Both the position numbers and the translations under genes were made by a program. Positions 1-9,489 of a stretch of DNA of 35,621 nucleotides are shown here, in pieces. The notes beneath the pieces were generated by a model, which saw only the letters and a program-made list of their open reading frames with translations, made no database searches and was not told the origin of the DNA. The DNA comes from Bacteroidales bacterium. GTDB lineage: Bacteria; Bacteroidota; Bacteroidia; Bacteroidales; WRLA01. The stretch spans positions 1 to 35,621 of the forward strand of contig JAQUSR010000006.1 in NCBI GenBank assembly GCA_028710155.1, in the 5' to 3' direction. Each line of letters opens with the position of its first letter. Within the stretch, counting starts at the first letter, position 1.

Positions 1-58
1 AGTTTTACTGAAAAATCAAAAAAGAAAATTTAGGGTTTTTTTGCCCCAAAAAAAGGTG

Positions 59-87
59 TTGATGTCCCGAAAATTACCATACATTTG
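59..87 (+). promoter_or_regulatory. Putative Bacteroidota-type promoter of rocD (-33 TTG at 59-61, -7 TACATTTG at 80-87)
   Basis: TTG-N18-TACATTTG matches the Bacteroidota primary sigma consensus TTTG/TAnnTTTG, upstream of the ATG at 129. Confidence 0.6.
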
Positions 88-128
88 CACCCAAAAAAAT
101 CAGTATAAATTTTTTTAAATAAATAGTT

Positions 129-1358
129 ATGACACAAAAACTTAGCTCAGCACAGCTGATGGAAATGGAAAGCCGTTACGGCGCACACAATTATCATCCG
201 TTACCGGTGGTTTTAGCCAAAGGAAAAGGTGCAAAAGTATGGGATGTTGAAGGTAAAGAATATTACGACTTCTTGTCGGCTTATTCTGCCGTCAATCAAG
301 GACATTGCCATCCGAAAATTATTGCAGCCATGAACGAACAAGCTCAAAAATTGACCTTGTCCTCTCGCGCTTTTTACAACGATTCTTTGGGCGTTTACGA
401 AAAATTTGTTACCGAATATTTCGGTTACGACAAAGTTTGCCCGATGAACTCCGGTGCCGAAGCCGACGAAACCGCTCTGAAAATGGCTCGTCGTTGGGGT
501 GTTGTAAAAAAAGGTATTCCTAATGATCAAGTGAAAATCATCTGCTGCGAAGGCAACTTCCACGGACGTACCATGACCATCATCTCCATGTCTAAGGACC
601 CCGATTCGTATGCCAATTATGGTCCGCTTGCGCCGGGTTTCATCCGCATTCCATACAACGATGTTGATGCTTTACAAAAAGCGTTGGAAGCTGAAGGCGA
701 TAAAATTGCCGGATTTTTGGTAGAACCTATTCAAGGTGAAGCAGGCGTTTACGTTCCTGACGAAGGTTATTTGAAAAAATGCTACGATCTTTGTAAAAAA
801 CATAACGTTTTGTTCATTGCTGACGAAGTTCAATGCGGTATCGCTCGTACCGGAAAAATGTTGGCTTGCGACCACGAAGGCGTTCGTCCCGATATTTTGA
901 TCCTCGGAAAAGCCCTTTCAGGCGGCGTTTATCCTATCTCGGCTGCTTTGGCTGACGACGAAATTATGCTTTGCATCAAACCGGGTGAACACGGATCTAC
1001 TTTCGGCGGCAATCCTATAGCTGCTCGCGTTGCTATCGCTGCTTTGGAAGTTATCAAAGAAGAAAATTTGATGGAACGTGCAGAAAAATTGGGCGAAATC
1101 TTCCGTACCGAAATTCGTAACATCAACTCACCGATGATTGAATTAGTTCGCGGTAAAGGTTTACTCAATGCTGTGATTATCAGACCGAAAGATGGAAAAG
1201 AAGCTTGGGATGTTTGTTTGAAAATGCGCGATTTAGGCGTTTTGGCAAAACCAACGCATCAACATATCATTCGTTTTGCTCCTCCGTTGGTAATCAGCGA
1301 AGAAGAATTAAGAGACGCTATCAGCATTATCAAAGAAGCTATTCTCTCTTTCGAATAG
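129..1358 (+). CDS. rocD: Ornithine--oxo-acid transaminase (PLP class III aminotransferase)
   Basis: 409 aa; class-III aminotransferase motifs ([56 protein letters not shown]); full-length ornithine aminotransferase pattern. Confidence 0.95.
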   Translation: MTQKLSSAQLMEMESRYGAHNYHPLPVVLAKGKGAKVWDVEGKEYYDFLSAYSAVNQGHCHPKIIAAMNEQAQKLTLSSRAFYNDSLGVYEKFVTEYFGYDKVCPMNSGAEADETALKMARRWGVVKKGIPNDQVKIICCEGNFHGRTMTIISMSKDPDSYANYGPLAPGFIRIPYNDVDALQKALEAEGDKIAGFLVEPIQGEAGVYVPDEGYLKKCYDLCKKHNVLFIADEVQCGIARTGKMLACDHEGVRPDILILGKALSGGVYPISAALADDEIMLCIKPGEHGSTFGGNPIAARVAIAALEVIKEENLMERAEKLGEIFRTEIRNINSPMIELVRGKGLLNAVIIRPKDGKEAWDVCLKMRDLGVLAKPTHQHIIRFAPPLVISEEELRDAISIIKEAILSFE

Positions 1359-1380
1359 TTGCTTGATTTTCTCCATAAAT

Positions 1381-1410
1381 AACCGTTGCAAATTTTGTAA
1401 CGGTTTTTTT
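1381..1410 (+). terminator. Rho-independent-like terminator after rocD
   Basis: AACCGTT...AACGGTT stem followed by a T run (ggttttttt), just after the rocD stop. Confidence 0.65.
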
Positions 1411-1445
1411 GTCATCAAAAATTTGTGTTAGTTGGATTTATCGAA

Positions 1446-1476
1446 CAAAAAAACCGACAGCTAAAAAACTGTCGGT
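1446..1476 (-). terminator. Terminator-like hairpin for the leftward T9SS gene
   Basis: ACCGACAG-ctaaaaaa-CTGTCGGT inverted repeat; the A run on the plus strand gives a T tail on the minus strand. Confidence 0.6.
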
Positions 1477-1501
1477 CATATTTTGTCATAAAGTTCAAGC
1501 G

Positions 1502-2959
1502 TTATTTTTTCACCACGCGCTCTGTTTTAATAAAATTATCGCCTTTTAAATTCAAGAAATAAATTCCGGCGGGTAACGATTTGAGAGAAATTTGAACATC
1601 TTTGTTGGTACTCATCGGCACATTCATCATTTGTTGTCCTAAAACATTCACCACTTCCAACGATTGAATAACATCTGAAACGGAAATTTGCAACCAATCA
1701 GCAGTGGGGTTGGGATAAATTTTAACATTAACATCATTTTGTTCGGTGATGCCGGTAAAATCAATGTTGTTAAATATTTCTTGATGAATATCAAAATAGT
1801 TGTTTCCGTCAATAAAGAATAACTCTTCGTTGCTTGCGGCATCGATAAGTTTGACATAACCGTCATACATACCGTCTCCATAAGAATCAAAAATTGTCCA
1901 AACAACACAAGTTTGTTCCGGAAGAGCTATTTCAAAGGTTTGAATGGAATTATTCGGAATGCTTTCACATTCGAAAATTATGTTTCCGTCACCATCTTCC
2001 ATAGTAAATGAAAAATCTTCGGGATAATCGTCGGATTTTACCTCTACGATAACATTAGAAACCGGAATGTTATCGCCTCGATGTACTTCTACAGATCTTT
2101 CATTATTATCTAAATAAGTATCGCCTTCCAATACAATTTTGAAGGTGATGACAGCGGAATCACCTAAGTTGGAAACAGGGGCAAGTGTAACGATTTCAGC
2201 GTCATACAATGGTAAATTGCCCGAGTAAGCATATTCGGCAACAACCGCTCCGTTAACGATGGTTTGAATATTTGCTGCTGTCAGATTGCCACTTAAACTT
2301 AAGTTTTGAATTAGAATTTTTGGTTCTTTAAGTTCATAATCGCAATAAAGTAAATCGCCAACATATTGAAAAATAGAGGCGTCAATAGGTTCGGTAGCCA
2401 ACGGACAATTGATGGCAAATTCGTTTAAATCTTGAGCCGTCATATAGGGATAATAATCGTTGGTGATTAATCTCGAAGGGCAAATAACTACAATATTCGG
2501 AACACCTTCCACATTGTATGCATCGCCAATGACGGTTCCAAAAAGCATAGGCGAAGTGTTTGTCGAATCAATCAAATCATCAATAGTCGGATATTCGACA
2601 CCTTCTAACCAATCTCCCTGAGTATCCGGACCATTGCCCGACATCTCGTCCACACCCATTGTGGGTTCAATTTCGATTTGGAAGATCATCAATTGGTCGG
2701 TGCCGTCCGGACCGTATAACGACCATGCTTCTTCTAAAATTCCCTCTTCGTGATAGCCCCAACAAGGACTGCACCAAACAGTGAAGAAGTCGATAATCAC
2801 TGTTTTTCCGGCGTTTAGATAATCTTGCAGATGGTGTTCAACGCCGTTGATGTCAGTAGCTACAAAATCGGGAGCAAGGCTGTTGTCCGGCAATTGAGAA
2901 TAGGCGTTGAATGGAATAGCAAATAATAATGCTATTAATAATACGTAAAGTTTTTTCAT
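1502..2959 (-). CDS. Secreted thioredoxin-like (redoxin/TlpA-type) protein with type A T9SS C-terminal sorting domain
   Basis: Signal peptide (MKKLYVLLIALLFAIPFNAYS), redoxin-like N-terminus with FFTVWCSPCWGYH, and a C-terminus VKIYPNPTADWLQIS...SLPAGIYFLNLKGDNFIKTERVVKK typical of Por secretion tails. Confidence 0.88.
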   Translation of the reverse strand: MKKLYVLLIALLFAIPFNAYSQLPDNSLAPDFVATDINGVEHHLQDYLNAGKTVIIDFFTVWCSPCWGYHEEGILEEAWSLYGPDGTDQLMIFQIEIEPTMGVDEMSGNGPDTQGDWLEGVEYPTIDDLIDSTNTSPMLFGTVIGDAYNVEGVPNIVVICPSRLITNDYYPYMTAQDLNEFAINCPLATEPIDASIFQYVGDLLYCDYELKEPKILIQNLSLSGNLTAANIQTIVNGAVVAEYAYSGNLPLYDAEIVTLAPVSNLGDSAVITFKIVLEGDTYLDNNERSVEVHRGDNIPVSNVIVEVKSDDYPEDFSFTMEDGDGNIIFECESIPNNSIQTFEIALPEQTCVVWTIFDSYGDGMYDGYVKLIDAASNEELFFIDGNNYFDIHQEIFNNIDFTGITEQNDVNVKIYPNPTADWLQISVSDVIQSLEVVNVLGQQMMNVPMSTNKDVQISLKSLPAGIYFLNLKGDNFIKTERVVKK

Positions 2960-2993
2960 AACGATACAATTTTGTTAATGATGATATTTGGTA

Positions 2994-3001
2994 CAAAAGT
3001 A
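2994..3001 (-). promoter_or_regulatory. Putative -7 element (TACTTTTG on minus strand)
   Basis: Reverse complement of CAAAAGTA, about 35 bp upstream of the T9SS gene start; matches TAnnTTTG. Confidence 0.4.
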
Positions 3002-3117
3002 ATTAAATTCATTAAAAAACATTTCTTTTAGCAGCTACAATTTTTGTCCATAAAAGGCAAGGTTTTTACGCCAAAATCCATTTCAAATATAAAAAGAGAA
3101 ATGGCTTTCATTGGTTT

Positions 3118-4470
3118 TTACAACGCAATCTGGTCCAAAACATCTTTCACCAATCGATTAAAATCGACACCTTCGGGAAGCGGAGAATAGCCCAATAGAA
3201 CGATAACCACCTCGTGCGAAGGAATGATGAAGATTTTTTGACCATCGTGTCCGCTACAATAATAAGCATCTTCGGGAATATCGGGAAATGTGTTGCTTTT
3301 ATTTAGCCAGAAAAACGAACCGTATTGATTGTCGCTTGCCGATGCCGGAGTGATGGTATAATCGACCCATCCTTCCGGTAAAAGACGTTCGCCATTGATG
3401 CAACCATCGTTCAAATACAGCAATCCAAAACGGGCAAAGTCTTTGGTCGTTGCGTAAATATACGATGATCCGATAAAAGTGCCGGTTTCGTCTGTCTCAA
3501 AAATCGCATTTTCAAAACCCATTTTTTGAAAAAATTGTTGTTCTATAAAAGTGAAATAATCGTTATTGGAGGAAAATTTTTCTTTCATCAACGCACAAAC
3601 AATGTTCGTCGAACCCGACGAGTAGTACCACTCGGTGCCGGGAGCCGCTTGTAACGGTTGCCGAATGGCATACGCCGCCATATCCGAAACGTCATGTAGC
3701 ATCACATTTACATCCGATTTGTTGCCATAATCTTCGTTCCATTGCAAACCGCTTTGCATCTGCATCAAATCGTTGATGGTAATTAATTTGCGATCATCGT
3801 TTTGCCATTCGGCAATTCCCGTGGTAGCGTTTATATCCAACAAATGGTGTTGTGTCATCACGCCGGCAAGAGCGTTAGTAAAACTTTTTGCCATCGACCA
3901 ACTGAGCAAACGTGTGTTTTGGTCAAAACCTGATTTATAATGTTCGACTACCGGAATATTTTTGTAAACCACCATGAATGAAAATGGAGTTCCGTGATAT
4001 GATTGACTATCAATTAATTGAACTGCTATTTGTTGCAAAGCCTCACAATTTACATTGTCGAAAATCGTGTCCGGAATTTTGTCTCCCAAAGGAAAAACAA
4101 CCGTATCTTTTCCAAAATTCAGCAATAGTGAAACCGGAAACGGTGTGTTTTTCAACAGTGTTTCATCGGCATCTTGCAAAATGACGGAGCCAAAACCTTC
4201 GCGATAAATGGCTTTTGACGATCCCCACAAAAATCGGCTGACTACGGTTTTATGCTCATAATCGATTTCGTTGTTGGTATATTGAATCGGGAAAAAATTC
4301 AAATCCAGATTTTCGACCGATTGGGCATCGCGACCCGAGATAAACACTGCCGAACAAAGGTTTTTGGCGGCATAGCCGGTAATCACATCCATTAAACCAT
4401 TGACATAAATACATCCTGCAGCTAACGCCACCACGATGATGCCGGTAACCCATAAACCGATTTTTTTCAT
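3118..4470 (-). CDS. Serine hydrolase, class C beta-lactamase / 6-aminohexanoate-dimer hydrolase-like
   Basis: SMAK (SxxK) motif in LLSWSMAKSFTNALAG, WYYSSGSTN, and SGHDGQKIFIIPS as the KTG equivalent; N-terminal membrane segment. Confidence 0.88.
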   Translation of the reverse strand: MKKIGLWVTGIIVVALAAGCIYVNGLMDVITGYAAKNLCSAVFISGRDAQSVENLDLNFFPIQYTNNEIDYEHKTVVSRFLWGSSKAIYREGFGSVILQDADETLLKNTPFPVSLLLNFGKDTVVFPLGDKIPDTIFDNVNCEALQQIAVQLIDSQSYHGTPFSFMVVYKNIPVVEHYKSGFDQNTRLLSWSMAKSFTNALAGVMTQHHLLDINATTGIAEWQNDDRKLITINDLMQMQSGLQWNEDYGNKSDVNVMLHDVSDMAAYAIRQPLQAAPGTEWYYSSGSTNIVCALMKEKFSSNNDYFTFIEQQFFQKMGFENAIFETDETGTFIGSSYIYATTKDFARFGLLYLNDGCINGERLLPEGWVDYTITPASASDNQYGSFFWLNKSNTFPDIPEDAYYCSGHDGQKIFIIPSHEVVIVLLGYSPLPEGVDFNRLVKDVLDQIAL

Positions 4471-4493
4471 TTTTAGAATATTGATTCTGTTAA

Positions 4494-6014
4494 TTATAAA
4501 TTGACAATGGATTGTGTTCCGATTTTGATTCTTTCGATGGTTTCTTCTTTGCCAAAAAGATCCATCATTGTAGTTAAATCGGGACCGGAACTGCTGCCTA
4601 CCATCAAAATACGCAAACTATTCATCACTTGTCCGACACTTAGTTCGTGTTCTTGAATATAGTTCATCAATGCATCATGAACGGTTTGATTTTTCCAATT
4701 GCTAATGTCGGTTAATAGTTGTACAATATTTTCCATGACTTGCGGTGTATCCTCTTTCCAACGTTTTTTGACCGATTGCGGATCGTAACTTTCGGGACGT
4801 TGAAACATGTAGCGACATTCAGTCCAAATTTCGTGGGTGAAATTAACGCGTTCTTTCATGACTGCTACCACCTTTTCCACATATTGAGCATCGGCTTCAA
4901 CGCCATTTTCATGCAAGGTCAGCATGAGACTTTTTGCGATTTCGGCATTATCTTTTTGTTGCAAATATTTGTGGTTAAACCATTTTGCTTTTTCAACATT
5001 AAATTTGGCGCCCGATTTTCCGACCCGTTCCAATGAAAATTTCTCAATCAATTCTTCCATGGGGAAAATCTCTTGTTCGGTGCCGTCGTTCCAGCCTAAA
5101 AGTGCCAACATATTGATGAAGGCTTCCGGGAAATAGTCATCTTCGCGATAACCGCGTGCGGTTTCGCCTGTTTTCGGATCGACCCAGCGTAGCGGAAATA
5201 CCGGAAAACCTAGCCGGTCGCCATCGCGTTTGCTCAGTTTTCCATTGCCATCGGGACGAAGCAACAGCGGTAAATGGGCAAATTGTGGAGCTTCCCATCC
5301 AAAAGCCTCATACAACATAATGTGCAACGGCATTGAAGGCAGCCACTCTTCGCCACGAATCACGTGCGAAATTTCCATCAAATGGTCGTCCACAATATTG
5401 GCAAGGTGATAAGTGGGCATTCCGTCTGATTTAAATAACACCTTGTCGTCCAACGTGTCGGTATTAACCGTAACTTGTCCGCGAATGATATCATGCATTT
5501 CAATAGTTTTGTTTTCCGGCATTTTGAAACGGATGACAAAATGTGAACCGGAATCCAACTTTTGTTGTACCTCTTCGGCAGAAAGATTCAGGGCGTTGTT
5601 CAACGTTTTGCGGGTAATGCTGTTGTAGATGAACGTTTGTTTGTTGGCTTCGCAACTTTTACGCATTTCGTCCAAGGCTTCAGGAGTATCAAATGCATAG
5701 TAAGCGTTACCGTTGTCAATCAGCATTTTAGCATATTTCCAATAGAGATCTTTTCGTTCCGATTGTTTGTAAGGAGCAAACGGACCGCCGATGTGAACGC
5801 CTTCGTCGAAGGGAATGTTCAACCAGTGAAAGGCTTCGATGATATATTTTTCGGCTCCCGGCACAAAACGTGTTTGGTCGGTATCTTCGATTCGAAGCAA
5901 CATTTCTCCACCGTTTTTCTTGGCAAACAAATAGTTATATAATGCTGTGCGCACGCCTCCGATGTGCAAAGGACCGGTCGGACTGGGTGCAAAACGTACT
6001 CTTACTTTGTTCAT
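4494..6014 (-). CDS. gltX: Glutamyl-tRNA synthetase
   Basis: RFAPSPTGPLHIGGVRTALYNYLFAKK (HIGH region) and KLSKRDGDRLGFPVFPL (KMSKS-like). Start trimmed from the track's TTG at 6032 to the ATG at 6014 (MNKVRVRFAPSPTG). Confidence 0.95.
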   Translation of the reverse strand: MNKVRVRFAPSPTGPLHIGGVRTALYNYLFAKKNGGEMLLRIEDTDQTRFVPGAEKYIIEAFHWLNIPFDEGVHIGGPFAPYKQSERKDLYWKYAKMLIDNGNAYYAFDTPEALDEMRKSCEANKQTFIYNSITRKTLNNALNLSAEEVQQKLDSGSHFVIRFKMPENKTIEMHDIIRGQVTVNTDTLDDKVLFKSDGMPTYHLANIVDDHLMEISHVIRGEEWLPSMPLHIMLYEAFGWEAPQFAHLPLLLRPDGNGKLSKRDGDRLGFPVFPLRWVDPKTGETARGYREDDYFPEAFINMLALLGWNDGTEQEIFPMEELIEKFSLERVGKSGAKFNVEKAKWFNHKYLQQKDNAEIAKSLMLTLHENGVEADAQYVEKVVAVMKERVNFTHEIWTECRYMFQRPESYDPQSVKKRWKEDTPQVMENIVQLLTDISNWKNQTVHDALMNYIQEHELSVGQVMNSLRILMVGSSSGPDLTTMMDLFGKEETIERIKIGTQSIVNL

Positions 6015-6036
6015 TTTATTAAAATTTTTCAAGGTG

Positions 6037-6044
6037 CAAAGGTA
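6037..6044 (-). promoter_or_regulatory. Putative -7 element of gltX (TACCTTTG on minus strand)
   Basis: CAAAGGTA on the plus strand, about 23 bp upstream of the revised gltX ATG. Confidence 0.5.
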
Positions 6045-6464
6045 ATATTAATGGGTAAAAATTTTTTGTTTTGTTGAACTTTTGACGGTCAAAAAAACGG
6101 GATATTTTGGTCATATCAAAAAAATATTCGGTCATTTTTTAAAATTCAAAACGTGCGTATCTTCAATTAAATTCTAGGAATCAAAAATTTGTGCATCATA
6201 CAAAATGAAGGTTCATCAAAAGATATGGTAAAAGTGCTAATTCACAACAAGTGTAAAAAAGAAGTTCGTTCGCCTTTATACAAAATTAGAACAATTGGTG
6301 TCAATTCTTTTCGGGAGTTGCTTTGCTGCTGACTTAACAATTAGAACAAATTGCTTCAACTTACGGGCAACGATTTCGTTGCAACAAAGGATGACAAAAT
6401 ATGGATTTTGATGACTAACTGATGGAATGATTTCCTCGGTTTTTGTTGATTTCGTTGAGTTTTT

Positions 6465-6495
6465 TTGTTTTTAATGGACAAACACATTACATTTG
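6465..6495 (+). promoter_or_regulatory. Putative promoter TTG-N20-TACATTTG for the polysaccharide deacetylase gene
   Basis: TTG at 6465-6467 and TACATTTG at 6488-6495, 30 bp before the ATG at 6525. Confidence 0.6.
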
Positions 6496-6524
6496 CACCT
6501 CAAATTTTGGTCAATCAAACCAAC

Positions 6525-7826
6525 ATGATATTTATTCTTACAAAAAAACCAACCCATCGTATCAAATATATCTTTAACTTGATATTCAAAGATATAGCTT
6601 GGAACGATGTTGCTTTTACCGCTGATTTGGAATCTTTCAGAAATTTTGAAGGCATCAAATTTTCTTATGGCATTCCTATTGAAAACGGCTGTTACTTTGC
6701 GGCAAATCCTTTGCTGTTCGATAAAGGCATTGATAGCGTTGATGTAAGAGTTTCCACATATCAAGATATAAAAGTGTTGTTTCCGGTGTTTGACCTTCGC
6801 TCGCAATTGCCTTTTGATGCCTTTGCTGCTATTTTTTACATGGTGTCTCGTTACGAAGAGTATTTGCCTTATAAACGAGATTGTTACGGTCGGTTTGAAG
6901 CCCAACAAAGTATAGCATTTCAGGAAGGATTTTTAGAAAAACCGGTAGTTCATTATTGGGCAAGGATGATTTTTGAAAAAATTCAACAATTTTATCCGGA
7001 ATTTCAACCGGATGAGCCAAACTATAGTTTTCAGCCTACGTTGGATATTGATGCGGCCTATTCGTATTTGGGAAAAGGTTTTATTCGAACCACCGGAGCC
7101 TATCTTCGTTCCATTTGGAATAACGATTGGGCAGAAGTGAACGAGCGTACAAAAGTGTTGCTTCGCCGAAGAAAAGATCCTTTTGATACGTATGATTATA
7201 TTTTAGATTTGCAAGAACGCTACAAAATTCGACATAAAATTTTTATTCTTTTTGCCGAGTACAACAAAAACGACAAAAATCTACCGATTTCTAATCCGCG
7301 TTTTCGAAGAATCATTCAACGCATGGCTGATTATTGCGATGTCGGCATTCACCCTTCCTATACTTCTAACGAACAAGAAGGGTTGTTGAAGCACGAAATC
7401 GAGAATTTATCAATGTTGTTAAAACAAGATATCACTGCTTCGCGGCAACATTTTTTGAAATTCACTTTTCCACACACGTTTCGAAAATTGATCGATTTAG
7501 ACATTACGGACGATTACACTATGGGCTATTCCGAAAATATAGGTTTTCGTGCCGGTATTTGCATTCCGTTTCACTTTTTTGATGTTGATTTTGATATGGA
7601 AACCAACCTCAAAATTCATCCTTTTATGATGATGGACGTAACCGTGAAACAATATATGAATATTGCTGATGAACAAGTAGTGGAACGCATTAAACCGATG
7701 ATTGACGAAGTTAAAAAAGTGCATGGAACGTTCATGACTTTAGTGCATAATCAAACTTTTGCTACGAATAGTATTTGGGGTAATTGGCGTGAAATTTATG
7801 AACAAATCATCGAATATGCCAAATAA
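6525..7826 (+). CDS. Polysaccharide deacetylase family protein (Bacteroidota DUF7033-type)
   Basis: Asp-rich FQPTLDIDAAYSYLGKG near the domain start, GIHPSYTSNEQEG, later TMGYSENIGFRAGICIPFHFFDVD. Start moved to the ATG at 6525 because the track's start lies on the promoter. Confidence 0.8.
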   Translation: MIFILTKKPTHRIKYIFNLIFKDIAWNDVAFTADLESFRNFEGIKFSYGIPIENGCYFAANPLLFDKGIDSVDVRVSTYQDIKVLFPVFDLRSQLPFDAFAAIFYMVSRYEEYLPYKRDCYGRFEAQQSIAFQEGFLEKPVVHYWARMIFEKIQQFYPEFQPDEPNYSFQPTLDIDAAYSYLGKGFIRTTGAYLRSIWNNDWAEVNERTKVLLRRRKDPFDTYDYILDLQERYKIRHKIFILFAEYNKNDKNLPISNPRFRRIIQRMADYCDVGIHPSYTSNEQEGLLKHEIENLSMLLKQDITASRQHFLKFTFPHTFRKLIDLDITDDYTMGYSENIGFRAGICIPFHFFDVDFDMETNLKIHPFMMMDVTVKQYMNIADEQVVERIKPMIDEVKKVHGTFMTLVHNQTFATNSIWGNWREIYEQIIEYAK

Positions 7827-7855
7827 TAAACGTCTTGTTTTATTCACCATCGTTC

Positions 7856-8788
7856 ATGAACATTCAATATAAAACACAGTCGGAAATAGATGTTGAGCAA
7901 TGGAATCACTGCATTCAACAGGCTTACAATGGAAGAGTGTATGCGTTTTCGTGGTATTTAGATGCTGTTTGTGAACAATGGGATGCGCTGATCATAGATG
8001 ATTATCAAGCCGTTTTTCCTATTCCATTTAAAAAACGAATGGGATTTTTTGTCGTTTATCAACCATTTTTTATCCAACAATTAGGAATTTTTTCGCTTCT
8101 GCCATTGTCATCAACAGCACAAGAAGCAATTTTGCATGCCATACCGAAAAAATTTAAAATAGGTCGTTTACAATTAAATAGTTGTAACACCATTACTGAT
8201 ACAACCTTCAAAACCCGACAAAATATTAATTGCTTATTGAATTTGGAAAATAACTATCACGCCTTGTATTCCGAATATTCTACTAACGTTAAACGACATT
8301 TGAAAAAAGCCAAAAATAATCGGTTAACTTGTCGGATTTCAGATAGCTGTGATCCTGCTATTCAAATGTTTCAACAACACAAGGCGCCTACTTTACCTCC
8401 GTTATCCGACCAACTTTATCCAACATTGCAACATCTTTTTGAAGTTTTACAACAACATCAATCTGTTACGGTTTACGATGCTTATACCAATGATAATCAA
8501 CGGTGTGCATCTGTTATTTTGGTGCATGATATTCGGTGTTTGGTTTATCTGTTTTCGGGATGTACGCCGGAAGCCTACCAAAACGGAGCACAGTTTTTTC
8601 TCATCGATCACATTATTCAACAATATGCTGAACAATCATTATATTTTGATTTTGAGGGATCTAATGACGCCAATTTAGCTCGATTTTATCAAAGTTTCGG
8701 TGCCGAAAAGTGTTACTATCCGGTAATGTTTTTTGAAAATATGTTTTACCCGATGGTAAAAATCCTTCAAAAACTGCATAAAATTTAA
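7856..8788 (+). CDS. FemAB/GNAT-like acyltransferase-fold protein
   Basis: YSTNVKRHLKKAKNN followed by a C-terminal half with LYFDFEGSNDANLARFYQSFGAEKCYYP, typical of FemAB-like/GNAT proteins. ATG at 7856 preferred over the TTG at 7835. Confidence 0.65.
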   Translation: MNIQYKTQSEIDVEQWNHCIQQAYNGRVYAFSWYLDAVCEQWDALIIDDYQAVFPIPFKKRMGFFVVYQPFFIQQLGIFSLLPLSSTAQEAILHAIPKKFKIGRLQLNSCNTITDTTFKTRQNINCLLNLENNYHALYSEYSTNVKRHLKKAKNNRLTCRISDSCDPAIQMFQQHKAPTLPPLSDQLYPTLQHLFEVLQQHQSVTVYDAYTNDNQRCASVILVHDIRCLVYLFSGCTPEAYQNGAQFFLIDHIIQQYAEQSLYFDFEGSNDANLARFYQSFGAEKCYYPVMFFENMFYPMVKILQKLHKI

Positions 8789-8797
8789 AATAAATTG

Positions 8798-8805
8798 TAT
8801 TTTTG
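8798..8805 (+). promoter_or_regulatory. Putative -7 element of upp (TATTTTTG)
   Basis: Matches TAnnTTTG, 15 bp before the ATG at 8821. Confidence 0.4.
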
Positions 8806-8820
8806 ACAAAAAATTAAATA

Positions 8821-9474
8821 ATGAATATTATAGATTTAGGGAAGCAAAATGGAATTGTAAATCAATACATTGCAGAGATGCGTCATGCCGAAATTCAAAA
8901 AGATTCTTGGCGTTTTCGGAAAAACTTGGAACGTTTGGGCTGGTGTTTCGGATACGAAATCAGTAAAAAGCTACAATATGAGGACTTCGTTGTTGAAACA
9001 CCTTTGGGTGAAAAAGAGGTGCCGATGCTCTCCGAACAAGTGGTTTTAGGAACGGTACTTCGTGCCGGTTTGCCTTTACATCAAGGACTTTTAGATATTT
9101 TCGATCATGCCGGCAACGCTTTTATTTCGGCTTATAGAAAATATCACAAAGACTACTCGTTTGAGATTTTCAACGGCTATGTAACCTGTCCGCCATTAGA
9201 CGATAAGGTGCTGATTTTAGCAGATCCTATGTTAGCCACCGGCGCCTCTATGGAGGTGGCTTACAACTCGTTGTTAGAGTACGGAAAACCAAAACATACT
9301 CATATTGTAGTTGTCGTTGCCAGCACTGAAGGCGTAGAGCTAATTCAAAAAAAATTAGGTAAAATGCCCGTTACATTATGGTATGCCGCCATGGATGAAG
9401 AATTATCTGCCAAAGGTTACATTATTCCCGGATTAGGGGATGCCGGTGATTTAGCTTTTGGAGAAAAACAATAA
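8821..9474 (+). CDS. upp: Uracil phosphoribosyltransferase
   Basis: 217 aa; VLGTVLRAGLPLHQGLLDIF, VLILADPMLATGASMEVAYN PRPP loop, YIIPGLGDAGDLAFG C-terminus. Confidence 0.92.
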   Translation: MNIIDLGKQNGIVNQYIAEMRHAEIQKDSWRFRKNLERLGWCFGYEISKKLQYEDFVVETPLGEKEVPMLSEQVVLGTVLRAGLPLHQGLLDIFDHAGNAFISAYRKYHKDYSFEIFNGYVTCPPLDDKVLILADPMLATGASMEVAYNSLLEYGKPKHTHIVVVVASTEGVELIQKKLGKMPVTLWYAAMDEELSAKGYIIPGLGDAGDLAFGEKQ

Positions 9475-9489
9475 TCTATTTTATTGCTT

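Noticed and set aside
3118-4470. Serine hydrolase as an antibiotic resistance beta-lactamase
   Set aside because: The motifs fit the broad class C/esterase/6-aminohexanoate-dimer hydrolase group; nothing in the sequence or context supports resistance.
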